In this document: positions 47,235 through 59,399 of the stretch, piece by piece
How the letters are laid out: each line of letters begins with the position of its first letter
Numbering within the stretch: the stretch's first letter is position 1
Source: Doris montereyensis
Lineage: Eukaryota > Mollusca > Gastropoda > Nudibranchia > Dorididae
Reading direction: 5' to 3'
Assembly: GCA_037039925.1 (NCBI GenBank)
Contig: JAXRKP010000617.1
Coordinates: 189,821-253,820 of the forward strand
Length of the DNA stretch: 64,000 nt
Notes under the pieces: generated by a model
What the model was told of the DNA's origin: nothing
Databases searched by the model: none
The model's input: only the letters and a program-made list of their open reading frames with translations
Made by a program: the position numbers and the translations under genes

Positions 47235-48022
47235 TTACCTGCTGAGTGATGATACAGATTTTCTGTGTGTAGACGATGAGGCAGAGTATTTAGGATGTGA
47301 GAAAGCAGAGGAAATTGTGTCAAACTGGACTAGAGTTGCATCCCTTACTTTCCAGAACACCAGGCCTTTTTTATGGAAAGGAAACCTCGCTTTCAAGTAG
47401 TGAGGGGAGGGACAACCTACCACCGCACAGGCACAGCCATGATGACAAAGTCGAAGAGAGCAACAGACTTAGGATCCGAAATGATCTTGATACGAAATGA
47501 ACAGGTAAATAATAATAGCACAACAGATAGGGGTACTGTTGATTTAGAACAAAAAAGATTTACAATCTTGAAATAGAGGTGATAGCGGCAATGCTGTCAA
47601 TGGACATGTGTGTATTTAACGAAGTGTCGTGGCTTTCAGAGCCAGGCAAATCAAGAGACATATAAAATAGTGGCAGAAACTAACCACAGATAGAAACATC
47701 TTGCAAGTGTTATGAGGGGATACAAGGATGAGGTGGACAGGTAAGCACCTGGGGATTAGCGATCCTGCCCTCCACGAGTCTCCTGCTGCCTTGCAGGCTG
47801 GTCTTGGGTGATCAAAGGCTAAGGAAGTTAACCTGACAGAAAACAACAAGGATCGATACGGGCCTCAATGTGGCAGCCCACCATCTACCGGGAGTACAGT
47901 GGGCAAATGACTTCCATGCATTATCCAAAATCAACTGATTCAGAGAAATAAGTGTAATATACCCAGCTTGACCTTTCGAAGACGAACAAGGAAACGAATA
48001 CACATGGAAACAAACACAGACT
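47235..48022 (+). mobile_element. RTE-like LINE leader region, left arm
   Basis: About 790 bp directly upstream of the endonuclease start, mirrored at 49529-50330. It contains readable pieces such as RMRWTGK and LVLGDQRLRKLTLTENNKDR. The mirror arm joins these into one 107-codon minus-strand frame (49841-49518) that runs to the end of the leader. This is probably 5' UTR or an ORF1-like leader. The start of the element is not defined. Confidence 0.55.
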
Positions 48023-48995
48023 GTGATTTTTAGAACATGGAATATTAGGGCAATAAATGGAAAAGACATAGAATTAGCTGAAGAAATGGAAAAATTCAAA
48101 GTAGACATTTTTGCCACTACAGAAACAACAAAAAAGGACAAGGAATAGAAAATGTAGGACCAAATAATACTTCTTCTCAGTAGTCAAAGATAGAGCTAGA
48201 GCAGGAGTAGGCATCCTAATGCATAAAAGGCATGAAAAACTGCTAGAAAGGGAAATTTATAAGCCCACGGCTGTTAGAGGTAAAGATAAAACCAAAAGGA
48301 AGAGAAATCAAATTATTAATAGCTTATGGACCAAACAAAGATGCCACCAAAGAAGAAAAAATATCTTTGCAAGTGATTTACAAATAACTGCAGATAATCT
48401 CAAACCCAAACAGGAACTAATGGTTTTAAGAGATTTAAATACTAGAGTAGGCAACAGTAAAGGAACATCAGGAGGAGTAATTGGTAAAGAAAGAGAGACA
48501 ACAACTTCTCCAAATGGAGAAAGACTAATAGATTTTTGCCTAAAGACTAACATGAAAATAGCCAACATTTTTTTCTCATAAAGATATCCACAAATATACA
48601 AGAGTAAATGAAGACAAATGTGAAAAGTCAATCATATACATAATAGTTAACGGCTTTCCTTGTTTTACAGTACAATGGATGCAAGAGTAAACAGAGGAAC
48701 AGAAATATTTAGTGATCATCACCTAGTGATTGCCAAAATGAGATTACTGACTTCCTAAACAAACAGAAAAGGAAAAGAGAAGAAAGCTACTAAACCCAAA
48801 ATAGAGGAACTAAATAAACCAATACTAAAATAGATATACCAGTCTAGGATAAAAGGATTTATCAGTGAAAGGTAAATGGATCTGAATGATAGCACAATAG
48901 AAGAAACTTGGCAAATTTATAAAGAAACACTCCTCAGTTGTACTGAAAGTCTGTGGTAGGAATTTAAAGGAGATGGGAAAAGAAGAACATGGTGG
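48023..48995 (+). pseudogene. RTE-like LINE endonuclease, left arm plus spacer
   Basis: The AP-endonuclease-type domain nicks target DNA. FRTWNIRAINGKDIELAEEM and FKVDIFATTETTKK form the N-terminus (about 48030-48130), with the WNIR-x-x-NGK and E-T-x-x-K hallmarks. RAGVGILMHKRHEKLLEREI follows, then LMVLRDLNTRVGNSKGTSGG (GDLN-type motif with G read as R), SPNGERLIDFCLKTNMKIAN (about 48520) and, in the unpaired spacer, HKDIHKYTRV, a KSII-x-YI block and TEIFSDHHLVIAKMRL with the SDHH catalytic motif intact. Frameshifts occur at several A-rich points. Beyond 48995 the sequence inverts, so the RT that should follow is missing. Confidence 0.85.
48560..48995. other. Unpaired 436-bp spacer at the centre of the inverted repeat
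   Basis: Single-copy in the window. It continues, on the plus strand, the LINE endonuclease begun in the left arm: HKDIHKYTRV (48580), VNRGTEIFSDHHLVIAKMRL (about 48690-48750), then a Lys/Glu-rich linker and GKRRTWW (about 48976). At 48996 the sequence turns into the reverse complement of 48559 and outward, at a short A/T-run shared by both sides (GAAAAT and ATTTTTC). Confidence 0.93.
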
Positions 48996-49528
48996 ATTTT
49001 TCATGTTAGTCTTTAGGCAAAAATCTTTTAGTCTTTTCTCCATTTGGGAAGTTGTTGTCTCTCTTTCTTTACCAATTACTCCTCCTGATGTTCCTTTACT
49101 GTTGCCTACTCTAGTATTTAAATCTCTTAACACCATTAGTTCCTGTTTGGGTTTGGGATTATCTGCAGTTATTTGTAAATCACTTGCAAAGATATTTTTT
49201 CTTCTTTGGTGGCATCTTTGTTTGGTCCATAAGCTATTAATAATTTGATTTCTCTACCTTTTGGTTTTATCTTTACCTCTAACAGCCGTGGGCTTATAAA
49301 TTTCCCTTTCTAGCAGTTTTTCATGCCTTTTATGCATTAGGATGCCTACTCCTGCTCTAGCTCTACTCTTGAGAAGAAGTATGATTTGGTCCTACATTTT
49401 TTATTCCTTGTCCTTTTTTTTGTTGTTTCTGTAGTGGCAAAAATGTCTACTTTGAATTTTTCCATTTCTTCAGCTAATTCTATGTCTTTTCCATTTATTG
49501 CCCTAATATTCCATGTTCTAAAAATCAC
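48996..49528 (-). pseudogene. RTE-like LINE endonuclease N-terminal part, right arm
   Basis: Minus-strand mirror of 48023-48559. IFRTWNIRAINGKDIELAEE and MEKFKVDIFATTETTKK start at 49528. RDLNTRVGNSKGTSGG and a KRLKDFCLKTNMK block follow up to the turn point at 48996. There the frame runs into spacer sequence of the opposite strand, so the SDHH end is lacking. Confidence 0.85.
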
Positions 49529-50330
49529 AGTCTGTGTTTGTTTCCATGTGTATTCGTTTCCTTGTTCGTCTTCGAAAGGTCAAGCTGGGTATATTACATT
49601 TATTTCTCTGAATCAGTTGATTTTGGATAATGAGGTCATTTGCCCACTGCACTCCCGGTAGATGGTGGGGCTGCCACATTGAGGCTCCGTATCGATCCTT
49701 GTTGTTTTCTGTCAGGGTTAACTTCCTTAGCCTTTGATCACCCAAGACCAGCCTGCAAGGCAGCAGGAGACTCGTGGAGGGCAGGATCGCCCTAATCCCG
49801 TGCAGGTGCTTACCTGTCCACCTCATCCTTGTATCCCTCATAACACTTGCAAGATGTTTCTATCTGTGGTTAGTTTCTGCCACCATTTTATATGTCTCTT
49901 GATTTGCCTGGCTCTGAAAGCCACGTCTTCGTTAAATACACACATGTCCATTGACAGCATTGCCGCTATCACCTCTATTTCAAGATTGTAAATCTTTTGT
50001 TCTAAATCAGAGTACCCCTATCTGTTGTGCTATTATTATTTACCTGTTCATTTCGTATCAAGATCATTTCGGATAAGCTGTTGCTCTCTTCGACTTTGTC
50101 ATCATGGCTGTGCCTGTGCGGTGGCGGTTGTCCCTCCCCCCTCACTACTTGAAAGCCGTAGGGTTTCCTTTCCATAAAAAAGGCCTGGTGTTCTGGAAAG
50201 TAAGGATGCAACTCTAGTCCAGTTTGACACCAATTTCCTCTGCTTTCTCACATCCTAAATACTCTGCCTCACATCGTCTACACACAGAAAATCTGTATCA
50301 CTCAGCAGGTAACATATAGATATATCTCAA
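49529..50330 (-). mobile_element. RTE-like LINE leader region, right arm
   Basis: Mirror of 47235-48022. A 107-codon frame (49841-49518, minus) is open here: RWTGKHLHGIRAILPSTSLL, LVLGDQRLRKLTLTENNKDR and PSLTFRRRTRKRIHMETNTD. It overlaps the start of the endonuclease frame by a few codons. Confidence 0.55.
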
Positions 50331-50617
50331 GATATGTCATATTGGGAGCGCCTGCCTTTGGTGCATTTTTCTTTGGGTGTTGATTTTCTGTTGTCCCATG
50401 CCTAACAATGATATCGCATCAAGAATATCATATGTTGACTGTACCGTAAAAATCCCTCAATGTTAAAGTCTTGTTATTTTACGGTTTGGACATCTTGATT
50501 AGTTGGCACCTTTCAATTCATTATGGTCTGGTCGTTTTGCAGCTCAACATCAAATTGTGTTTATAACGGTTTGACCTTATAAAGCAAACGCTTCCTTCAC
50601 TGTTTAAATAACACAAA

Positions 50618-50891
<274 letters not shown>

Positions 50892-50894
<3 letters not shown>

Positions 50895-51209
50895 TGTTTA
50901 AGACAACCAGATGGGATCAACAAGCCCTTCAATTCTGATTATTCACTGGCCATTGAAAAGCAAGAAGTGAGGAATAAATTTCAACTTGGACATTATCATT
51001 GTGTTAGATGTGATTGTAAATCCACAAAACTTCTGCTCAATAATATCCTATTTCAAATGTCAGATGACCATGATATGATTTCAATTACACTCAAGAGTTT
51101 TTTTGGGAGGAACAAAGATCTTTGTCACGCTGGTCAACAAAGGATTAATAAATTGATTCCAACAACAAATATGTTTATGATTAAAAGATCTAAATCCTTG
51201 ATTTTATGA
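50892..51209 (+). CDS. 105-codon open frame preserved in both arms, right copy
   Basis: Plus-strand mirror of 46332-46649, with the same translation. It starts at the edge of a (TG)n repeat, where TTTAAGACAACCAG|ATGGGATC offers a second ATG-like start in another frame. Product not recognised. There is no Kozak match and no clear splice site at either end. Confidence 0.4.
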
Positions 51210-51699
51210 GTATATTAACACCAGTTGACACCGGACGGTTGCTGTTAAGAAGGTATGAATGGAGTAAGGCAGTATACTATTTGTCTAGATGTTTACTTAG
51301 ACAATCTAGTAACACCAAGGTTTGATTGATAATCAAAACAAGGCTTTTTATTATGCTCACAGTAGACAATTAATCAATGGGTGAAACAAGCACAAATATA
51401 TCCGATGTTGTGTTGGTATAAACGAGGTGGAATCTAGAACTACCTTCATGTTCTGTCTCTCTATCATGGTCGACCCCAGCAATTTATAATAAAAAATCAG
51501 GACAGTTCTAGAATCGGAAATTTCTTTCAATACAGATATAAACGAATCGATACGATGGCACACCGAAACGATTCGTCTAAACTCAGTAGAGGTTTTACAC
51601 ACTGAAAGTGATAATTATTTGATATAGACAATTTTAAGCACTTCAATTTTTCTCGGCATGTCTAAATAAGCTTAAAAAAATGTTAACCTGTTTTTATCA

Positions 51700-52260
51700 T
51701 ATGGTTGCCATGGGATTGCCTGCATCTTGGAATAGGCTTTTTTCAGTTTTTAACAAGCTTGGCTGTAACTTTGCTCACATGTCATATCTAGCACACCCAG
51801 TAGCTCTTTTGAATAAATCAAAGGTTTTGATTTTATGAATTTAAAAAAAATACATATATCACCCCATATGATATAGCGGCCTTTCCAATTTTGGCAAATT
51901 ATATATTTTTAATCCTTTTGCAAAAATTTGAAGACATATCAAAAATCGCTAATGGCCGAAATTTTATATTGCTTCATAGATGCTATACACCAAATTTGAG
52001 GCAATTAGACAATAAATAAAAAAAGCAGATATTTTGAGAAAATCGCATTTTAAACAATTTTTCCATTATTTGAATGTTTGTTCGCATATTGACCTAGAAA
52101 AGAATAGTACCTTGAAATATCATACAATCTTGAGAGGCTCTCAAGTACTTCTTGTCGACCTATTTCAACTGCTCTGGTCGGATGGCACTCATGTCGGATG
52201 GCACTTTTCTCAGGTGCGCAGAATGTCTCCCGTAATTTCCGACCGATCTTAGTTTTTATA
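51700..52260 (+). repeat. Dispersed repeat, copy B mirror (right arm)
   Basis: Plus-strand mirror of 45280-45840. It is read in the same orientation as copy A at 4600-5140. Confidence 0.62.
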
Positions 52261-53035
52261 TTGAAAATGATTCATCAAAAGTACATTTTTCAGATAGAGT
52301 ACTTTTGATGATTAAAATGACTTCCAATTTGTTATACTTTAGACAAAATTTGTTGCTTTTATGGTACAACTGATGTGTTGAAATTTACACCTGTATCGTT
52401 TCTAATAAATTTCTAAAAATATCGTATAAAATGAAAGAATCGATATTGAACTTTTTTTATAGCTTCAATGTGAAGGGAATGAATTGCTCCATCCAAAATT
52501 TCAATAAAAAGATTTGTCCGATTTATGGTAAAAATACCTTCCCCAAGACCCTCACCCCTTAACTTCACTAAGGGAATACCCTACAAAACTATAAATAACA
52601 ATGTTACAGTTACCATGGCATTGGTCAGGTCAGATGATTTGCTTTGCATCATAGTACACTTGTACATGTATAAAGATGACAAGACACAAACTCTTTCTCC
52701 ATATGTCCTGACCTGATCGATGGCAACTTCCTTTTTGTCGATCAAAATTGTGTGACCCCTTAATGTGTGATTAGTTGCGGACTTTGAAATAATCAGGGGT
52801 ATAGGGTACACATATTGACATGAAATTTGCAATTAAAAGGATTGCTTCTAATGAAATATTTTGCTTTACAATAATCCTGAAGTGTTATAAAATAAATGTG
52901 CAAAGTTTGAGCATGATAGGCATGTTTCTTTTGAGAAATCCTCCGATATATTATGTGTTAGTAAAAATCAAAAGAACAGTAAACTCTGATGTTTGTGAAT
53001 TGAATTGATTTCATGCTACTGCAAAACTTTACTGA

Positions 53036-53689
53036 TTAAGAAAGACCAGACATGTAGTACTCATATCTTTGATCACACCTGGTTTTACCTAACAAACATT
53101 TTGACAACTTTTTAAAATCCATGTTGTCCTTCATTCCGTGTTTTTCTCCTGCCTCTTGGGCACTTCTCAAAAGTCCCAACAGAAGACTATGTAACATTGA
53201 CTTTCCAGCATCACAGGAACTTGCAGAAGGCATTTGTCTGGTTCTGCAATCTTAGACAGTCGAAATGTATTTTTTGACATTGTAATGCGCCTAGAAATCT
53301 CGATGTGGCAGCTATAGAAATCTCCCATATTATTATTATTATTACTGTCTTCACCCTGCAATTTGGGGTCGAGAAGGTTGACCTTTGCTTTCTTTGAAAT
53401 AGTTCATTTGAATAATTTGAGTCCTGATGACAGATTCTTCTGTTAACATGTTCTGTTCATTGTTTGCTGACACATACTTCTCATCAGATGAGCATTCAGA
53501 ATAATTCAAACCTACAGGTCATAGTGGTCTTGAGGTCTGTAGGACCGCTCTGTTAGACGAATATGGTCTTCTCCATCAAGGCTGTCCCGTTGTTTGAATC
53601 CAATCTTGTAAGATGTCATTGGAATGATCTGTCTATAATTGTGCTCCATTGTCATCATCTTCACAATAAATCATCTCATTGGCCGCCAT
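53036..53689 (-). CDS. Candidate small host gene, right-arm mirror copy
   Basis: Minus-strand mirror of 43846-44511, with ATG at 53689-53687 in AGCCAAGATGGCGGCCAATG. GCT against GCC at codon 3 is a synonymous difference. Here the base missing on the left near 43932 is present, but an extra G near 53645 and a lost C near 53517 break the frame elsewhere. Three bases absent near 53550 are in frame. The C-terminal part is better here: one frame (53233-53036) reads MPSASSCDAGKSMLHSLLLG, LLRSAQEAGEKHGMKDNM and FKKLSKCLLGKTRCDQRYEY to the stop. Taking both arms together, each frameshift is arm-specific. Confidence 0.5.
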
Positions 53690-54929
53690 CTTGGCTAATT
53701 TAGGATGTTTTGTTTGTAATGTTTCAAGACTTAATAAAGACCTTATTGACCAAACGTCTCTTTTGTATCAGTTTCCGGATTATTCGTCTTCAGTATGATC
53801 TACTGAATATGATCCAATCGAGTAATTGTGCACATTCTAAAACTGGTCATGGACATTCATATAAGGTCTGAATTGTCAACTCAACATTGTTTTTAATCAG
53901 CATTTACATTAGGAAGCTGTGAGCTTTTCTATCTTCATATTGTACAAAAAACTTTTTCTCCAGAAACTCGTTCTTGATTCATAAAGAGTAGTTATGTATT
54001 AATATTAATGTTTTTCAAATCACAATTAATTATTTTCATGCGGTTTTATATTTATTTATGATACATCTTATTCACTTGTCCTCCTGATGTTTTCGTTGGC
54101 TATTGAGTAACTTTCCACTTATAATGTTATTTGATGTGGCATTTGAGCAAGGTGATTGACGAAATGAATATCAATTATGATTTGCTTCAATAAAAAAGCT
54201 AAAAATACTCTCAATACTGTCTAATATATAAAAAATAATATCTTTCATTGTATCAAACAAACACCGATTTATGAATGGTTTGCTTAATTATAGCACCATA
54301 CACACACAAGTCGATGTTACAGTGATGAATGGGAGATATTACACTTTATATATTGGACAATGTTGAAATAATTTTTAGCTTTTCGTTTTATTGAACACTG
54401 AATTGGTGGTTCTAACTCTATACTTTTACTAAGCCTCCTAGTTCTAGTCCTATGCACAATTTGAGCCTCCAGTCAAAAGTCATGATCTCTAACTATGCAC
54501 TGCAGGGTGAGACAGGGTCGGATTTGGATACGATTTTACTTCTAAATTCAAGCAACGACATATCCCATCGAAAGAGTATAATTTTCAGTATCCGAATATA
54601 ACTTATGTGAAATATCACCGTTGTCATTTATTATATTGCAGCGTGATATAATACATCGATAAAAATGACAAACAAAGACAAAATTGATGGATTTTATAAG
54701 CTTTATGATCTCTCGGAAAGCCAGCCAAGGTAGCTCTCTTACGTTTTTCTGATCTGGCCAAATTGGACTCATTATTTTGCATACTCAGGGTAAAGGATAT
54801 GATACAATGCCTTACTAATGTTCTTATTTTGGACCTTCTGTTATAACGCCAGAGCTGTGCAGCTTTTGCAATGAATCACTGAACGATCATAAATTTTGCA
54901 TCAATCTTTCTGTTTTCATGCTCAAGTAA

Positions 54930-55225
54930 AGAGTAAAGTTCCTTGAGGCCTTTAAGGTCATAGAGCCTGAGCTTATCAGTTTCTATAGTATGAAGCGGAA
55001 CAGGTGACAATAATCACCTCGTGGCCGGATGCTAGTCTGATGTTGGTTTTTACTCCCAGGCTAGTGCTTGTACCCCATTTGCACCTGGGTAGGTGGAGAA
55101 ATACGTGTTAAGTGTCTTTCCCAAGGAACACTTTGTCCGGACCTGGCTTTGCTAGAATTCAATCTCGGGACCTCATGATCCCAGTCCGGCAGATCTGACT
55201 ACTCTGCTACTGACGCCACATAACT
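54930..55225 (-). repeat. tRNA-derived SINE with Nin-DC-like domain, right-arm mirror
   Basis: Minus-strand mirror of 42275-42590. It differs by several single-base changes (for example GTACCCCATTTGCACCTGGG on the plus strand, with an extra C). Confidence 0.8.
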
Positions 55226-55860
55226 TAACCATTCCCCATATTATATCCTTGTTCATTGATCTTACCACCAGGGATAAGCAATTCTCTACTTTCAACTCAT
55301 TCATCTCTTGGATGAAGGCCTTGATGATAAATTTTGCTTACAGTTTCAGCAATAGGGTCTGAAACCCTCTTGTCTTCCGCCGTATTCGGCATATTTTTTT
55401 ATTTTACATCTCCTCATCCTCTTTTCCTGCTGCATCACCACACTCCCCTTTTCTGGCTCATTTCCGCTCCGTGGAAAAAGGTTATCTTATATCTCTTCTT
55501 TATCACATCAGTCAAGTCGCTCTCGACTCGACTTTGACTGGGTTCGTCGAATCAGACCACCCCTCTGTCTTCCTGTTTTCTGGAGATCTTTGGCCTTTTC
55601 CTGGAGCATAACAGACTTACAGAGGAAGAAGAGGATGAGGGAGGAGGAAGAGGAAGAAACGCATTTTTGTCTTCCTTCCTTTTCAAGCTTTTCAATTCTC
55701 TTTATCAGTGAATAAAGAATTGATTTCTCTCTTAACTTTTTCTTTTTTCTGCACCGTTTTCTTTCTATCTTTTCATTACGTTTTAATCTTTTCGCTTGAA
55801 AAAATTCTTCGCCTGAAGCAGTCATTTTATTATTACTGTTATTGCTATTACTACAACTAC

Positions 55861-55982
55861 CTGTAGGTCTTTCACTTTTCTCTGCTGGACGGCATGCCTT
55901 TGGGTCTTTGACCTGCACAGTAGCAGTCTCATGGCAATTATCCATAAATGAGGATTCTCCTCCTGAGAGGATAATTCATCCA
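55861..55982 (-). CDS. Candidate internal exon, right-arm mirror copy (one base short)
   Basis: Minus-strand mirror of 41503-41625, with the same AG acceptor and GT donor. It lacks one C relative to the left arm (TCCTCTCAGG against TCCCTCTCAGG), which shifts the frame. Downstream of the shift the frame MDNCHETATVQVKDPKACRP remains open. Confidence 0.38.
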
Positions 55983-56758
55983 CTGAAAGGAATGACATCT
56001 TTCCAGTTAGATTAGATATAGAGTTTTTGAAACCACAATACCTTGAGTCAATCGTATGTAAATGTAGTTTGAATTGTATTAAATTACAAAGTAAGCAGTC
56101 TTATCTGTTTGATATAGGTATAGCTCACAGTCTGAAAAAAACAAAGACACTCAACAAGTCGTGCTACAATAACTTACATAGCATCCAAACAAGTGAATTA
56201 AGACACAAGCACTTTTATGAGATTTATATCTGGATCTCTATCACAGATTAGACAGTAGGGTAAATGCATACTCTGCTGACTGAAAAGTATATGAACTCTC
56301 AGCGATTCAACACAAAGTGACCCAATTGATGATATGTGTATCTCTCATGTTACAACAAAAGGGTCTGGCGACAAATGAGATGAAATCATTAGCATTGCAC
56401 TCGACAGTGCATTTCATGTGAAGTCACCCGACATAAGAATTTGATTAGTTCATTACCAGGTGTATAACTATGGTGGGCAGTTGCTGGGCCTTACTGCTAG
56501 GTCGTTCTTCTTGCCCTTTTATCTTTCACATCTTTTGTCTTGCTGTTTCCTCTTGATTCCTCTGGGATCACTACATGTAGTTGATAGGGTGAACTTCAAT
56601 TAATGAATCAATCAATCCAGTGAAAGAATAAGTTCTTTAAGCATACATAAAACGTTACTCTTGTTGATATGAAATTCTTTAAAAACATTTGAAAAATCTT
56701 TTGGTAATACTATTTTCCTCTGTTTTTGTTAACACATATACATATATCTATGTACAAC

Positions 56759-57025
56759 TCACCTTGGATTTTTTTTTGGTTCTAGACGGTTGCAGGCAGT
56801 GAGTACACCAACATCAAGTATGCAAGCAGGGGCTGTCGAGGCGGCCAAAAGGGCGCAGAGCTGCTCACAACACCTCCTCCAGTTCCTCTCTCCCAAAACA
56901 GTCAGTTGAAAGAAGAGACTAAGTATGTCTTTAGCCTTGTTCTTTCCTTTTTTGTTTGAACTAATTTGGCTGTATCTTGCATAGCTAGGAATAATTTGGA
57001 ACACTGCATACATGACATGTGCCAA
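56759..57025 (-). CDS. Candidate host exon, right-arm mirror copy
   Basis: Minus-strand frame of 88 codons, mirror of 40466-40721. It contains AVFQIIPSYARYSQISSNKK, AKDILSLFFQLTVLGERNWR and ILDVGVLTACNRLEPK, followed by the same GTGAGTTG splice-donor context. No domain recognised. It would be partial, with neither a clear acceptor nor a neighbouring exon in sight. Confidence 0.35.
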   Translation of the reverse strand: MAHVMYAVFQIIPSYARYSQISSNKKGKNKAKDILSLFFQLTVLGERNWRRCCEQLCALLAASTAPACILDVGVLTACNRLEPKKNPR

Positions 57026-58213
57026 ATTTGTGGCTCAGTCAAGTAAAACTTCCGAATTAGTCACCTTGGCAGTTGTTGGGTTCGGTTTTTATTTGCTTTG
57101 CTTTTTATCTTATTTGATAATTAATTCTCCTCACGGAGGAGGAGAAATATATAAAAAGATAGTTTACTCTTTTCCTTAATGAATGTCTGATTTTCATGAT
57201 TATTTGGGAATATATTTTTTAAATAATCAATTTGTATGCTTTGCATTTTGGAAATTTATTGTAATGGGTAAAAATGATAAACAGGCAAAACTCAATTTCT
57301 TTTAGAGATAGAACAAAACCCTGCCTACAAGTTGCAGACATAATACTTAGCTACAACCATGCCAAGTAACAAACAAATCCTGTCCAATAGGTTCTGAATT
57401 ATTTGTGTTACGAACATGACCATAAAAACAAACAATGGAGAAAACACCTAAAATAGCTTCAAAGAAGAATTAAGTCTTCTGACACTTTATTTTCAAAGTC
57501 AACTTTCCCACTTTATAGATCATTTTGAGGGATGAGAACTATTAAGAATATTATAATTTGATAGAGATAAATGTTCCTCAATGAGAGTCGAAAACTAAGA
57601 TTTGATCATTTTCAACAATTCATAAAAATTCTGCTCAACATGTGCTGTTGTGTCTCTTAACCCATTGATTCCCAATGCGCCCAATTACACCGACATCACG
57701 CTTCTCAATGTGTCCAGATGCGCCTGACCCAATTTCAAGTACTCGTGTGTGTTGGAGCTCATTTACGTTGAAACTACAATCAATAAGTTACTTCTGTTGC
57801 TTTCAGAAAGGAAAAGTACATAAAACCGAAAGAACACATTTACTCGATCTGAATTACTTACTTACTGGTTATCGAACAGTTAATTTTAAAGACAGATGAA
57901 ATTTCTTGACAAGTATACACATTATACATGTGTGTACCTGCTGTGATAGGGCATTTTATTCTTTTAAACAGCACAGAGACAATTGATGTAAATTTTAATA
58001 TATCTCTCATGTTGAGTTTGAGAATGATAGCAGGTTAGATGATCTAGAGCAAAACGAAAATTTTACACCTGACTGAGAATCACTACCTTCCTGCACAATC
58101 AAGTCCTGGATGTTCCAATGAACTGAACAATGTCAAAGATAATATTGATTCATGTCATATATGAAATGAAAGAGAAACTATTCAAGCATATAAAAGAATT
58201 TTTTAATTAAGTT

Positions 58214-58834
58214 AACCCCAAATAATTGCAAGACATTCCGGCTCTATCACTGAGTATCTTACTTCATGTGGTAACAACTTTGTACAAGCAAAAGCAATTG
58301 AGTGTAAAACACCATTGTCCTCCTGCATCAAAGTAGCACAATACCCACGATCGAAGCATCACAATGCATAAAACAAACTCTTTCTTCATATCTGATAAAT
58401 ACTTCACAGGTTTGGATACAATTACACCTTTCAAATACAAAATTTGCTTGTTCTTGAGGATCATTCCATTCAATTACATTAGGTTGCCACTTTCTCAACA
58501 AATTTGACAAAGTAGCTGCAACACCAGCAAAGTTAGTTATAAAACCTTGATAATGGCCGATTAATCCTAAAATTACTAAACATGACTTGACTTGCTCCTT
58601 CGTGGTGGGTTTTGGGAGCATCCCTTTTTCTGGGAGTTGTTGTCTTCGTGAAGTCCAACAACACTTTTCTTGAGTGAATATTCCAGGAAGTTCAGGAGCT
58701 CCCAGCCCCACCCTTGAAGTAGGTTTCACTGTCCAGGTCAGCTTCCTGCAGACATCTTAACAGCTCTCCAGGGAACACAGATGCTCCTCCCAAGTCCCTG
58801 TATCCACCAGTAAATCATCCACATATGCCTTCAT
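58214..58834 (-). pseudogene. Ty3/Gypsy pol fragment, right-arm mirror copy
   Basis: Minus-strand mirror of 38637-39256. One frame (58729-58328) covers the thumb/connection region (PTTKEQVKSCLVILGLIGHY, QGFITNFAGVAATLSNLLRK, NVIEWNDPQEQA), then loses register inside the RNase H start, where the left arm reads cleanly. The YVDD end is visible at about 58825-58810. Confidence 0.87.
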
Positions 58835-59399
58835 GTGGGGCCGTAAGCTTATAGACTGTGCAGGTCGTGCTTGTGCCTGGCTCAGCTAGTCACATGCACA
58901 CGTGCATAACTTTTAGCCAACCGGTAAACTAAGACCATGCGTGTCAAAAGTAACCGCGTAACCAGCTGCGTTGGCGCAGTGTTCGTGGTTTCTAAGTGAT
59001 CGGTTGTATTTGACTTCTGCAACATCGTCTTGCCCTCAATTAACGTTTCCCTCGTTGAGTCTACTTTCGAAATCAGATTCAATTGAAAAGCTTGCAAACC
59101 TCATTTGAGCTTTGACTTCAGACGAAGAACAGTTCGGCAATCAATATTTTCAAATTTGACATAGCACAAAAATGAAGAAAATATTATCAGAATAGAGACC
59201 TCCATGTGTAGGAAGAGATTAAGATTGAGAAATTTAGAGCCTATCTGGGTCACCGTTACCAATCTAAGTCAAACGCTTGCTCAGCTTTCTGCTGAAATTA
59301 GGCCTACTCATCACACATGAATCCAATCCATAAACATAAACCACAACATGGAAACTGACATGTCAATCTTGTCATCTCTCCTTCCTTCAATTCGTCGTT

